DNA of 64,000 bases, from assembly GCA_017526745.1 (NCBI GenBank), contig JAFXQX010000029.1:62001-126000 (forward strand), given 5' to 3'. Shown one piece after another: positions 1 to 7,224 of the stretch (positions are counted from its first letter, which is position 1; every line of letters starts with the position of its first letter). Position numbers and translations under genes: made by a program. Source of the DNA: Lachnospiraceae bacterium. Lineage in GTDB: Bacteria > Bacillota > Clostridia > Lachnospirales > Lachnospiraceae. The notes beneath the pieces are model-generated. The model ran no database searches. It was not told where the DNA came from and saw nothing but the letters and a program-made list of their open reading frames with translations.

Positions 1-1
1 C

Positions 2-292
2 CTTCTTCTCGACGAGCATACGGCGGCGCTCGATCCCGAAACGAGCGATAAGGTCATGGCCCTGACCGAGAAGATAGCGGGTGAAAATCATCTGACATGC
101 CTCGTAATAACACATAATATGCACTCGGCCCTTTCGCAGGGAAACCGGACACTGATGATGGATAACGGAAACATCATTTTTGATATTGAAGGAGAAAAGA
201 GGCATGATCTTACGGTTGACGACCTGCTGAAGATGTTCAGATCAAGAAGCGGCCGGGACCTTGATAATGACAGGATGTTATTATCCGAATGA
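2..292 (+). CDS. ABC transporter ATP-binding protein, C-terminal part
   Basis: Only the last 96 residues lie in the window; the gene begins before base 1. The first residues are a Walker B strand with catalytic Glu and D-loop (LLLDEHTAALDP), followed by the H-loop His in VITHNM. The tail HTAALDP...GNRTLMMDNGNIIFDI, ending in a segment TVDDLLKMF, resembles ATPases paired with TrpXYZ/BMP-type substrate-binding lipoproteins (COG1101 group). That assignment is from memory of the family and the transported substrate cannot be told. It would sit on the cytoplasmic face of a permease encoded upstream, outside the window. Confidence 0.85.
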   Translation, partial: LLLDEHTAALDPETSDKVMALTEKIAGENHLTCLVITHNMHSALSQGNRTLMMDNGNIIFDIEGEKRHDLTVDDLLKMFRSRSGRDLDNDRMLLSE

Positions 293-379
293 CAGGACCG
301 GACATGTTTATCTATCATTTATCCCCCGATATGTGATAGAATATTACGGTATGATAATCTCAGATAAGGAGAACGTTTT

Positions 380-614
380 ATGAAAGAATCTTTGAAATTG
401 AGGATAATGTGCGCAGCTGCCGCACTGATCATCCTTTCAGGCCCGTCCCGATGTTTCACTCCTTATCGCATATCCTTATAACGGACATACATATCTTATG
501 GCGGTTCCGGCAGGTTATAATCTTGCTGCCAAAGCGGACAATACAGGCAAGGTCAGCTTTATCAAACTTGCAGCCGTCAAGGACGGGAAGATAATTACCA
601 CGATGGTAAAATAA
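380..614 (+). pseudogene. Small secreted-protein gene broken by a one-base frameshift
   Basis: An AAGGAGAA ribosome site at 366-373 precedes ATG 380. The first frame encodes a basic start and hydrophobic stretch typical of a signal peptide (MKESLKLRIMCAAAALIILS) but stops at 479-481. A frame one base further on is open from 429 to the TAA at 612-614 and encodes a plausible mature part (AYPYNGHTYLMAVPAGYN...IITTMVK). Joining the two near 437-445 gives one protein of about 77 residues. It is either a decayed gene, a sequencing error or a real frameshift; no slippery heptamer was seen. I recognise no family. It ends 4 bases before the histidine kinase start, so the two are probably co-transcribed. 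Confidence 0.5.
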
Positions 615-618
615 ACTG

Positions 619-2841
619 ATGAAAACCATATATGTGATTGTTGATATCCTCGCACTGCTCACGCTGCTGCTTCTGGCCGGCCGGACAGGCAGGATAAAAA
701 AAGATTACGGGATATGGCTGAAGCGGACGCTTGTTGCAGGTGCCGCTGCCATTATCGCAAATATCATGATAGCGCTCTCCGCAAACGAGTTGTTTGCGGA
801 GAGTTCTTACTGCCTGTATTTTATTTCCATTGACTGGATCATATATTTTCTCACGGGCTTTTGCCTGCTTTATACGCGCCATGAAGAGTTTATGAGAAAA
901 TGGATGTACCCGGTTGCGGGACTGATGCTGTTTGACTCTGTTTCCTTGTTTCTGAACCTGTTCTTCGGGCATCAGTTCCTTGTTTCAAAGAGCAGTTTTT
1001 CGTTCGGTGATTTTTACCTGACAACATTTCGTACGCACTATTATATCCATCTTATGATCGATTATGCGCTGGTTATCCTTACGCTTGCATTCATGATCTA
1101 CCGTATCGTAAGATCTTACAGTATTTACAGGACGAGATACGTTATCATACTGTCTTTCATAGTTGTTGTCATCATACTTAACATCCTCTATATGGCATTC
1201 GGCCTTGTACTTGATGCGTCGGTGATATTCTATGCTGTTTCCGGTATACTGATCTATTTCGGGATCACGAGATTTGTTCCGAGGAGTCTTAAAGCCGTTG
1301 CCGTCGAAAGGGCTATTGATGATATGAGCGAGGGTATTATGCTGTTTGAACTCGATGGCAGCTGTATCCATGCCAATGCATTCATGCGCACGAGATTCGG
1401 TATAGATCCCGGGCACTATGATCTTACAATGGAGCCTGCAAGCTCGTTTATGGCTCAGCTGTCCGAATTCGGACTGGATTTCGGACATTTTTCGTACAGC
1501 CGGCCGGCAAAGATATCCGAAGACCGGGAAAAAGAGTACTACAACATCCGCTACAACAAACTGTCGGATAAAAAGGGACGCCCGATCGGTTCATATTTTC
1601 TTGTAGAAGATACAACCGAAAACGAGTATCTTCTTCAGGAACTGAAGGAAGCAAGGATAACCGCCGAACTTGCAAACCGCGCAAAGAGCGATTTTCTTGC
1701 AAGCATGTCTCACGAGATAAGGACACCTCTTAATGCAGTCCTCGGAATGAATGAGCTGATCTTGAGGACTTCGGATGATCCGCAGATAACCGAGTATGCG
1801 AACAACATCATGTCATCGGGAGATGCACTTTTATCGCTCATCAATGACATACTGGATTTCTCCAAGATCGAAGCGCATAAGATGGAGATCATATCAACTG
1901 ATTACCGCATACATGATATACTGCGCGATTGTTTCGGCTTTTTCATACGTCTTGCAGAGGAGAAGGATCTTTATATCAGGATAAACTGCGCAAAGAACAT
2001 TCCTTCCGTGCTTACGGGAGATGGCAGGCACATCAAGCAGATCCTCGCAAATCTGATCTCAAATGCGATCAAGTATACATCGGAAGGCGGAGTTACGATC
2101 GATGTGAGTACAAAAGATCAAAAAGCATATACGACTTCGGTAGTGTTTAGCGTTACCGATACCGGGATGGGAATCGAGGATAAGGATATAGCCAGCCTGT
2201 TTGATGCATTCAAGAGAATCGATGAACAGAAGAATGCGACGATCCAGGGTACCGGGCTGGGTCTTGCGATAACAAAAGATCTTGTCGGACTGATGAACGG
2301 AACTATAGAGGTTTCAAGTACTCCGGGAAAGGGAAGCACGTTTACCGTGACCATCCCGCAGCTTATAGGAGATCCCACACCTGCCGGCAGTTTTGTAACA
2401 CAGTCAAAGACCGGACAAAAAGAGTACAGGGAGAGTTTCAGGGCTGAAGGTGCGAAGATACTCGTTGTCGACGATGTGAAGCTCAACCTTGATCTTACGG
2501 AAGCACTTCTCAAGAAGACCGGTATAGCGATAGATACGGCATCCTCCGGTACAGAGGCGATCGGGCTTTGCCGCAGCAATAAGTACGATGCGATCCTTCT
2601 CGATCACAGGATGCCCGAGCCTGACGGGGTTGCGACATTTGCTGTCATATCAAAGGAGGGGCTCAATACTGACACTCCTGTCATAATGCTCACTGCAAAT
2701 GCGCTTGCCGGAGTCGAGAAGGAGTATCTTGATATGGGATTTACGGATTATCTGTCAAAACCCGTAAAGGGTGAGGATCTTGAAAGAGTGCTTGTTTCGC
2801 ATCTTCCTTCCGAAAAGGTCGTTCTTATCCGGAACGAATAA
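619..2841 (+). CDS. 7TM hybrid sensor histidine kinase with receiver domain
   Basis: Membrane-bound two-component sensor. Residues 1-235 form about seven hydrophobic segments (HisKA_7TM type), followed by a PAS-like region (about 235-335), a HisKA domain with phospho-acceptor His365 in SHEIRTPLN, a HATPase domain with N box (NLISNAIKYT) and G boxes (DTGMGI, GTGLGLAI), and a C-terminal receiver with phospho-acceptor Asp662 (LLDHRMPEPDG) and the conserved KP (LSKPVKG). All catalytic residues are present. It should autophosphorylate on His365 and pass phosphate to Asp662; a separate Hpt protein would be needed onward, and one is encoded at 32515. No good ribosome site is seen before ATG 619, so translation may depend on the small upstream gene. 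Stimulus unknown. Confidence 0.93.
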   Translation: MKTIYVIVDILALLTLLLLAGRTGRIKKDYGIWLKRTLVAGAAAIIANIMIALSANELFAESSYCLYFISIDWIIYFLTGFCLLYTRHEEFMRKWMYPVAGLMLFDSVSLFLNLFFGHQFLVSKSSFSFGDFYLTTFRTHYYIHLMIDYALVILTLAFMIYRIVRSYSIYRTRYVIILSFIVVVIILNILYMAFGLVLDASVIFYAVSGILIYFGITRFVPRSLKAVAVERAIDDMSEGIMLFELDGSCIHANAFMRTRFGIDPGHYDLTMEPASSFMAQLSEFGLDFGHFSYSRPAKISEDREKEYYNIRYNKLSDKKGRPIGSYFLVEDTTENEYLLQELKEARITAELANRAKSDFLASMSHEIRTPLNAVLGMNELILRTSDDPQITEYANNIMSSGDALLSLINDILDFSKIEAHKMEIISTDYRIHDILRDCFGFFIRLAEEKDLYIRINCAKNIPSVLTGDGRHIKQILANLISNAIKYTSEGGVTIDVSTKDQKAYTTSVVFSVTDTGMGIEDKDIASLFDAFKRIDEQKNATIQGTGLGLAITKDLVGLMNGTIEVSSTPGKGSTFTVTIPQLIGDPTPAGSFVTQSKTGQKEYRESFRAEGAKILVVDDVKLNLDLTEALLKKTGIAIDTASSGTEAIGLCRSNKYDAILLDHRMPEPDGVATFAVISKEGLNTDTPVIMLTANALAGVEKEYLDMGFTDYLSKPVKGEDLERVLVSHLPSEKVVLIRNE

Positions 2842-2848
2842 AAACCGC

Positions 2849-2877
2849 TTGTTAAAAATCACCTCATAAATTAAAAT
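2849..2877 (+). promoter_or_regulatory. Candidate sigma-A promoter for the DUF362 gene
   Basis: TTGTTA at 2849-2854 and TAAAAT at 2872-2877 are separated by 17 bases, and lie 37 bases before the start codon at 2914. An AAAGGAG ribosome site follows just before the ATG. Confidence 0.45.
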
Positions 2878-2913
2878 TATAGTCGTATATGTTTATTATC
2901 AAAAGGAGATCCG

Positions 2914-4038
2914 ATGGAAAGATCAAAAGTTTACTTTACAGATTTTCGTACAGTACTGGGTGTCAGTCTTACCGCAAAACTGCAGAAACTGATCAGGATG
3001 GCAGGTATAACAGATATCGACATGGACGGTAAGTTTGTTGCGATCAAGATGCATTTCGGAGAGCTCGGAAACCTTGCGTATCTCCGCCCCAACTATGCGA
3101 AAGCCGTTGCGGATGTGGTAAAGGAATCAGGCGGTCTGCCTTTTCTTACAGACTGTAATACACTTTATCCGGGCAGCCGCAAGCATGCGCTTGAGCATCT
3201 TGACTGTGCAAACATAAACGGATTCAATACCGTCACTACCGGATGCCAGATAATCATAGCGGACGGTCTTCGCGGCACCGATGATATAGCCGTGCCCGTA
3301 CCGAACGGTGTTTACTGCAAGGAAGCTTACATCGGAAGAGCAGTGATGGATGCCGACATACTTATTAGCCTTAACCACTTCAAAGGGCATGAACAGGCCG
3401 GGTTCGGAGGCGCGATCAAGAACATCGGAATGGGATGCGGCAGCCGTGCGGGCAAGATGCAGCAGCATAACAGCGGTCATCCCCATGTCATATCCGATCT
3501 GTGCAGGGGCTGTAAGAGATGCGCAAAAGAGTGCGGATCCGATGCGATCGTATACAATGACGGCAAGGCTTTTATCGATCCCGATAAGTGTAAAGGATGC
3601 GGACGTTGCATCGGTGCCTGTGCGTTTGATGCCATAGAAAACGATAACTGGGATGCGGCAGATATGCTCGGACGCCGCATGGCGGAATATACCGCAGCGG
3701 TGCTTAACGGCAGACCGAATTTTCATATCAGTCTTATAACCGATGTTTCGCCGAACTGTGACTGCCACGGAGAAAACGATGCACCGATACTTCCGGATAT
3801 AGGAATGCTTGCGAGCTTCGATCCGGTAGCTCTCGATCAGGCGTGTGTCGATCTGTGCCAGAAGGCTGAACCTATAAGAAATTCCCAGCTCGGTGACAAT
3901 ATGGCAAGTGAACATTTCCATGATCACGGAGATGTCTGGCACAACAGCAATCCGAACATCTCATGGGAGGAGACACTCGAACATTCCCGGCAGATAGGTG
4001 TAGGAAACAGGGAATATGAACTTATAACGATGAAATAA
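2914..4038 (+). CDS. DUF362 domain protein with two 4Fe-4S clusters
   Basis: A cytoplasmic 374-residue iron-sulfur protein. The N-terminal two thirds match the DUF362 fold often found joined to ferredoxin domains in anaerobes (IKMHFGELGN, LISLNHFKGHEQAGFGGAIKN). Residues about 190-245 hold two ferredoxin motifs, CRGCKRCAKEC and CKGCGRCIGAC, each followed by a distant Cys-rich segment. Proteins of this type are annotated as iron-sulfur cluster binding and their reaction is not established. A thioredoxin gene follows 32 bases downstream, which points to a redox role. AAAGGAG before ATG 2914 supports the start. Confidence 0.88.
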   Translation: MERSKVYFTDFRTVLGVSLTAKLQKLIRMAGITDIDMDGKFVAIKMHFGELGNLAYLRPNYAKAVADVVKESGGLPFLTDCNTLYPGSRKHALEHLDCANINGFNTVTTGCQIIIADGLRGTDDIAVPVPNGVYCKEAYIGRAVMDADILISLNHFKGHEQAGFGGAIKNIGMGCGSRAGKMQQHNSGHPHVISDLCRGCKRCAKECGSDAIVYNDGKAFIDPDKCKGCGRCIGACAFDAIENDNWDAADMLGRRMAEYTAAVLNGRPNFHISLITDVSPNCDCHGENDAPILPDIGMLASFDPVALDQACVDLCQKAEPIRNSQLGDNMASEHFHDHGDVWHNSNPNISWEETLEHSRQIGVGNREYELITMK

Positions 4039-4070
4039 AGTGATAAACAGTAACGGTAAAGGAGGAAGAT

Positions 4071-4385
4071 ATGGCTGAACTTGTTATAACAAAGGATAAT
4101 TTCGAGCAGGAAGTGATTAAGGCGCAAAAGCCTGTTGTTATCGACTTCTGGGCCCCCTGGTGCGGACCCTGCCGTATGATGGGACCTGTCGTTGCAAAGT
4201 TTGCCGAGGAGTTTGGAGACAAATACGTTGTCGGTAAGGTCAACATCGATGATGAGGAAGAACTGGCGGAAAGATTCGGCATCATGAGCATACCGACGAT
4301 CAAGGTATTTAAGGGCGGACAGGAGGTCGCATCCGGTCTTGGTGCCATGTCACGCGAGAAGCTCCTTGAACTTGTAGGGGAATAA
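4071..4385 (+). CDS. trxA: Thioredoxin
   Basis: 104 residues, full thioredoxin length. The active site WCGPC is at residues 30-34, within FWAPWCGPCRMM, and the cis-proline loop is in SIPTIKVF. It reduces disulfides in cytoplasmic proteins and is itself reduced by a thioredoxin reductase not encoded here. GGAGGAAG lies just before ATG 4071. Its place behind a 4Fe-4S protein suggests use in a specific redox cassette rather than as the only housekeeping thioredoxin, but that is inference. Confidence 0.96.
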   Translation: MAELVITKDNFEQEVIKAQKPVVIDFWAPWCGPCRMMGPVVAKFAEEFGDKYVVGKVNIDDEEELAERFGIMSIPTIKVFKGGQEVASGLGAMSREKLLELVGE

Positions 4386-4401
4386 GGCTGTATGGTATAA
4401 T
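4372..4401 (+). promoter_or_regulatory. Candidate promoter for the small membrane-protein pair
   Basis: TTGTAG at 4372-4377, an 18-base spacer and a perfect TATAAT at 4396-4401, partly inside the end of the thioredoxin gene. It would allow the two following genes to be transcribed apart from the redox genes. Confidence 0.42.
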
Positions 4402-4433
4402 CTTTACTATCTTGTATTATATGGAGGTTTAGT

Positions 4434-4826
4434 ATGGCTTGTTTTCTTGTACCCGCTTCGGAGGCCGTGATCACAACGGTTGCGGAGCATATTGTAAGAT
4501 CCAGGGAAAAGAATACCGAAGAAGTAAAAAGCGATGTTCCCAAGGTGCATTTTTCCGAAAAGCTCGGATGGCTTAACAGGATGCTCTGGGGAGGAAGCGC
4601 TCTGCTTGCATTTGAACATGTATGGCATGGTGAAGTGATACCGACATTCCCCTTCCTTACCGCCGTTCAAAACGGGGAAACTGCGGATATGCTGGCGGAG
4701 ATGCTAACGGCCGGAGTCGGAATGGCAGTTCTTGTAACCCTTATCTGGGGAGGAATGGTCATTGCGTCGGGGGTCATCACAAAACGCAGCAAATCAACGG
4801 ATGCTTTGGGAGGCGAGAGATCATGA
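4434..4826 (+). CDS. Small membrane protein of unknown function
   Basis: 130 residues, family not recognised. It begins MACFLVPASEAVITTVAEH, a hydrophobic start ahead of a charged segment (about 21-45), then a hydrophobic region around residues 50-65 and a strong membrane segment near 88-113 (AGVGMAVLVTLIWGGMVIASG), ending in a short basic tail. A GGAGG ribosome site is at the right distance from ATG 4434. It overlaps the next membrane-protein gene by 4 bases, so the two are translated together and may form one complex. It follows thioredoxin, but nothing in the sequence proves a redox role. Confidence 0.72.
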   Translation: MACFLVPASEAVITTVAEHIVRSREKNTEEVKSDVPKVHFSEKLGWLNRMLWGGSALLAFEHVWHGEVIPTFPFLTAVQNGETADMLAEMLTAGVGMAVLVTLIWGGMVIASGVITKRSKSTDALGGERS

Positions 4827-5140
4827 CACTTCTTGTTACGGTTTTTGCGGCAGTGGCAGCTACTCTTATCTGGTATAATAAGGAAAACGACAACAGAATG
4901 ATGGTCGGGACGCTGTGCCTTATGTACTGGGGTGCTTCGATCATGTGGTTTGTTGATGCCATTGCCGGCTACATTGAAGATGGTGCTGCATTTTTTACTC
5001 CGGCAGCGGAAGATATGCTCAATGATCTTTATCTGGGACTGTCGGTCGTTGCGTTTGGTCTTGTGATCTGGCTGGCGATCCTTCTTATCAAAGATCCCCG
5101 GGGAATTGTAAGAAAAGCCATCACAAAGAATATGAACTGA
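4823..5140 (+). CDS. Small membrane protein of unknown function, partner of the preceding gene
   Basis: 105 residues with about three hydrophobic segments: residues 1-17, about 25-50 (MMVGTLCLMYWGASIMWFVDAIAG) and about 72-93 (LGLSVVAFGLVIWLAILLI). Between the second and third lies an acidic, probably extracellular loop. No family recognised. Its ATG overlaps the stop of the preceding gene (ATGA arrangement) and a terminator follows directly, making it the last gene of this cassette. Confidence 0.7.
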   Translation: MTLLVTVFAAVAATLIWYNKENDNRMMVGTLCLMYWGASIMWFVDAIAGYIEDGAAFFTPAAEDMLNDLYLGLSVVAFGLVIWLAILLIKDPRGIVRKAITKNMN

Positions 5141-5145
5141 CTGTT

Positions 5146-5181
5146 GGGCGGTTTTGTTGATCAGAACCGCCTTTGTTTTAT
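5146..5181 (+). terminator. Rho-independent terminator
   Basis: GGCGGTT at 5147-5153 pairs with AACCGCC at 5165-5171 around an 11-base loop, followed by a T-rich run to about 5180. It closes the 2914-5140 cassette before larB. Confidence 0.85.
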
Positions 5182-5201
5182 TATATGATGTCTGATGCTC
5201 T

Positions 5202-5969
5202 ATGAATGATGATATAAGATCCGTATTGTGCGGTGTCAGAGACAAAAGCATATCGGTGGATGAAGCCGTCTTAAAGCTCAAGGAGATGCCTTTTGAGGAT
5301 ATTGATTTTGCAAAGGTCGATCTTCACAGAAAGATCAGGCAGGGTAACGCCGAGGTGATCTACGGGGCAGGAAAGACACCGAAGCAGATACTGGGGATCA
5401 TGGATGCGATGATAATGAACGGCCAGGACAGGATACTGGTAACGCGGCTGTCCTGTGAGGCTGCCCAAGAGATATCCGGGCACATAGATATCACATATCA
5501 CGATAAGGCGAGGATCGCAACATACGGAGGTGTCAAAAAGCCGGACGGGGTCGGGAAGATAGTCATCGCGACGGGCGGTACAAGTGATATACCGGTTGCG
5601 GAGGAGGCTGTTGTAACGGCTGAGTTTTTCGGAAATGAAGTAACAAGGCTGTATGATGTCGGTGTGGCCGGCCTCCATAGACTGCTGGCTTATCTTGATG
5701 ATATAATGTCGGCAACTGTCATTATAGCTGTCGCCGGCATGGAGGGAGCTCTTGCGAGCGTGATCGGCGGACTTTCCGACTGCCCGGTCATTGCCGTTCC
5801 CACAAGCGTCGGCTACGGTTCATCATTTGAGGGACTGTCCGCTCTGCTTTCCATGCTCAATTCATGCGCGAGCGGCGTCAGTGTTGTCAATATCGATAAC
5901 GGATTCGGGGCTGCTTATGTGGCGGATATGATCAACCACGGGAGAAATCATGAAGACCATATATCTTGA
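5202..5969 (+). CDS. larB: LarB, nickel-pincer cofactor biosynthesis carboxylase/hydrolase
   Basis: 255 residues, usual LarB length, with the C-terminal PurE-like (AIR carboxylase) domain visible in ATGGTSDIPVAEEA, YDVGVAGLHR, AGMEGALASVIGGL and PTSVGYGSSFEG. LarB carboxylates nicotinic acid adenine dinucleotide and releases AMP, giving the first intermediate of the nickel-pincer nucleotide used by lactate racemase and related enzymes. Its ORF overlaps larC by 20 bases. larE, which adds sulfur, and larA are not in the window. Confidence 0.95.
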   Translation: MNDDIRSVLCGVRDKSISVDEAVLKLKEMPFEDIDFAKVDLHRKIRQGNAEVIYGAGKTPKQILGIMDAMIMNGQDRILVTRLSCEAAQEISGHIDITYHDKARIATYGGVKKPDGVGKIVIATGGTSDIPVAEEAVVTAEFFGNEVTRLYDVGVAGLHRLLAYLDDIMSATVIIAVAGMEGALASVIGGLSDCPVIAVPTSVGYGSSFEGLSALLSMLNSCASGVSVVNIDNGFGAAYVADMINHGRNHEDHIS

Positions 5970-7224
5970 ACTCGAAATGGGTGCGGCCGGAGACATGCTC
6001 TGTGCAGCGTTATACGAACTGCTCGGTGATGATGATAAAAAGAGTTTTATCGATAAGATCAATTCCTGCGGGATAGACGGTGTTACCGTTGAGGCAGTAT
6101 CATGCAGCAAATGCGGTATTACCGGTACAAAGATGAAGGTGATGGTCGACGGGAAGTATGAGGGTGATGCCGATCACCATGCCCATGACCACGAACATGA
6201 TCACGAACATGAGCATGAACATCACCATGATCACGGTCATGAACATGATCACCATCATCACAGCGGGATGGATGATATAGCTCATGTTATTGACGTACTG
6301 GATATCAGCGATACGGTAAAACATGATGCCAAAGCGGTTTTTAACATGATCGCCGAAGCGGAGAGTCATGTTCACGATGTTCCGGTAAACCAGATCCATT
6401 TTCATGAGGTCGGAACAAAAGATGCGATAGCGGATATTGTATCATTCTGTCTCATAAAGGAGATGCTCGGGATAGAAAAGATATCAGCATCATATGTCGT
6501 GACGGGTTTCGGAAAGGTAAGATGTGCACACGGGATACTTCCCGTACCCGCACCCGCCACTGCATATATCCTTCGCGGCATCCCGGTAAAGCCGGGCAGG
6601 ATCGAGGGAGAGATGTGTACTCCCACCGGTGCTGCGATTCTTAAGTATTTCGCCGATTTTAACAGGCAGGATGAGGTAAGGCGTTTTGATGCTGTCGGAT
6701 ATGGAATGGGAGAGAGGGATCATGATGCGGCCAACTGCGTGAGGGCGTTTCTTTGCAGTGAAGACTCCTCTGATGATACTGTAGTCATGCTCTCCTGCAA
6801 CATCGATGACATGACGGCGGAAGAGATCGGCTATGCGGTGCAGAAGTTCCTAGATGAGGGCGCACTTGATGTATTTACGACTTCGATCGGGATGAAACGT
6901 TCAAGACCCGGAACGATGATCAGCGTTATTTGTGACAGGGACGATACAGACAGGTTTGTTCTGCTCATGTTCAAACATACATCGACTATCGGGATCAGGA
7001 AGAGCGTTCATGACAGATATAAACTGTCAAGAACACAGGAAACGGTTGAAACACCTCTCGGAAAGATCGATCTGAAACGTTCCGAAGGATACCGGGTATT
7101 TCGCGAAAAATATGAGTATTTGGATATAGCTGCCGCAGCATCAGCCCGGGATATTTCGTTTGCCGAGGCACTTCGGACGATAGAAGGAAGAGATGATGAT
7201 CAAAGAAACACAGATAAATCTTAA
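5950..7224 (+). CDS. larC: LarC, nickel insertion protein (single uninterrupted ORF)
   Basis: 424 residues covering the whole DUF111 family protein (YLELEMGAAGDMLCAALYELL at the start, then HFHEVGTKDAIADIV, CTPTGAAIL, NIDDMTAEEIG). LarC is a CTP-dependent nickel insertase that completes the pincer cofactor. Residues about 75-104 are a His/Asp/Glu-rich insertion with some fifteen histidines, a plausible nickel store. In Lactiplantibacillus the gene is split into larC1/larC2 and read through by frameshifting; here no frameshift is needed. It is preceded by larB with overlapping ends and itself overlaps the GH9 gene by 32 bases. Confidence 0.95.
   Translation: MKTIYLELEMGAAGDMLCAALYELLGDDDKKSFIDKINSCGIDGVTVEAVSCSKCGITGTKMKVMVDGKYEGDADHHAHDHEHDHEHEHEHHHDHGHEHDHHHHSGMDDIAHVIDVLDISDTVKHDAKAVFNMIAEAESHVHDVPVNQIHFHEVGTKDAIADIVSFCLIKEMLGIEKISASYVVTGFGKVRCAHGILPVPAPATAYILRGIPVKPGRIEGEMCTPTGAAILKYFADFNRQDEVRRFDAVGYGMGERDHDAANCVRAFLCSEDSSDDTVVMLSCNIDDMTAEEIGYAVQKFLDEGALDVFTTSIGMKRSRPGTMISVICDRDDTDRFVLLMFKHTSTIGIRKSVHDRYKLSRTQETVETPLGKIDLKRSEGYRVFREKYEYLDIAAAASARDISFAEALRTIEGRDDDQRNTDKS

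Noticed and set aside
3127-3942. 271-codon minus strand open frame opposite the DUF362 gene
   Set aside because: It is a shadow of the + strand gene with no ribosome site or recognisable protein; similar long shadows at 15981-16706 and 47837-48661 were rejected likewise.
6170-6265. Repetitive CAT/CAC/GAT/GAA stretch that looks like a simple DNA repeat
   Set aside because: It is the His/Asp/Glu-rich coding region of larC and stays in frame, so it is a protein feature.
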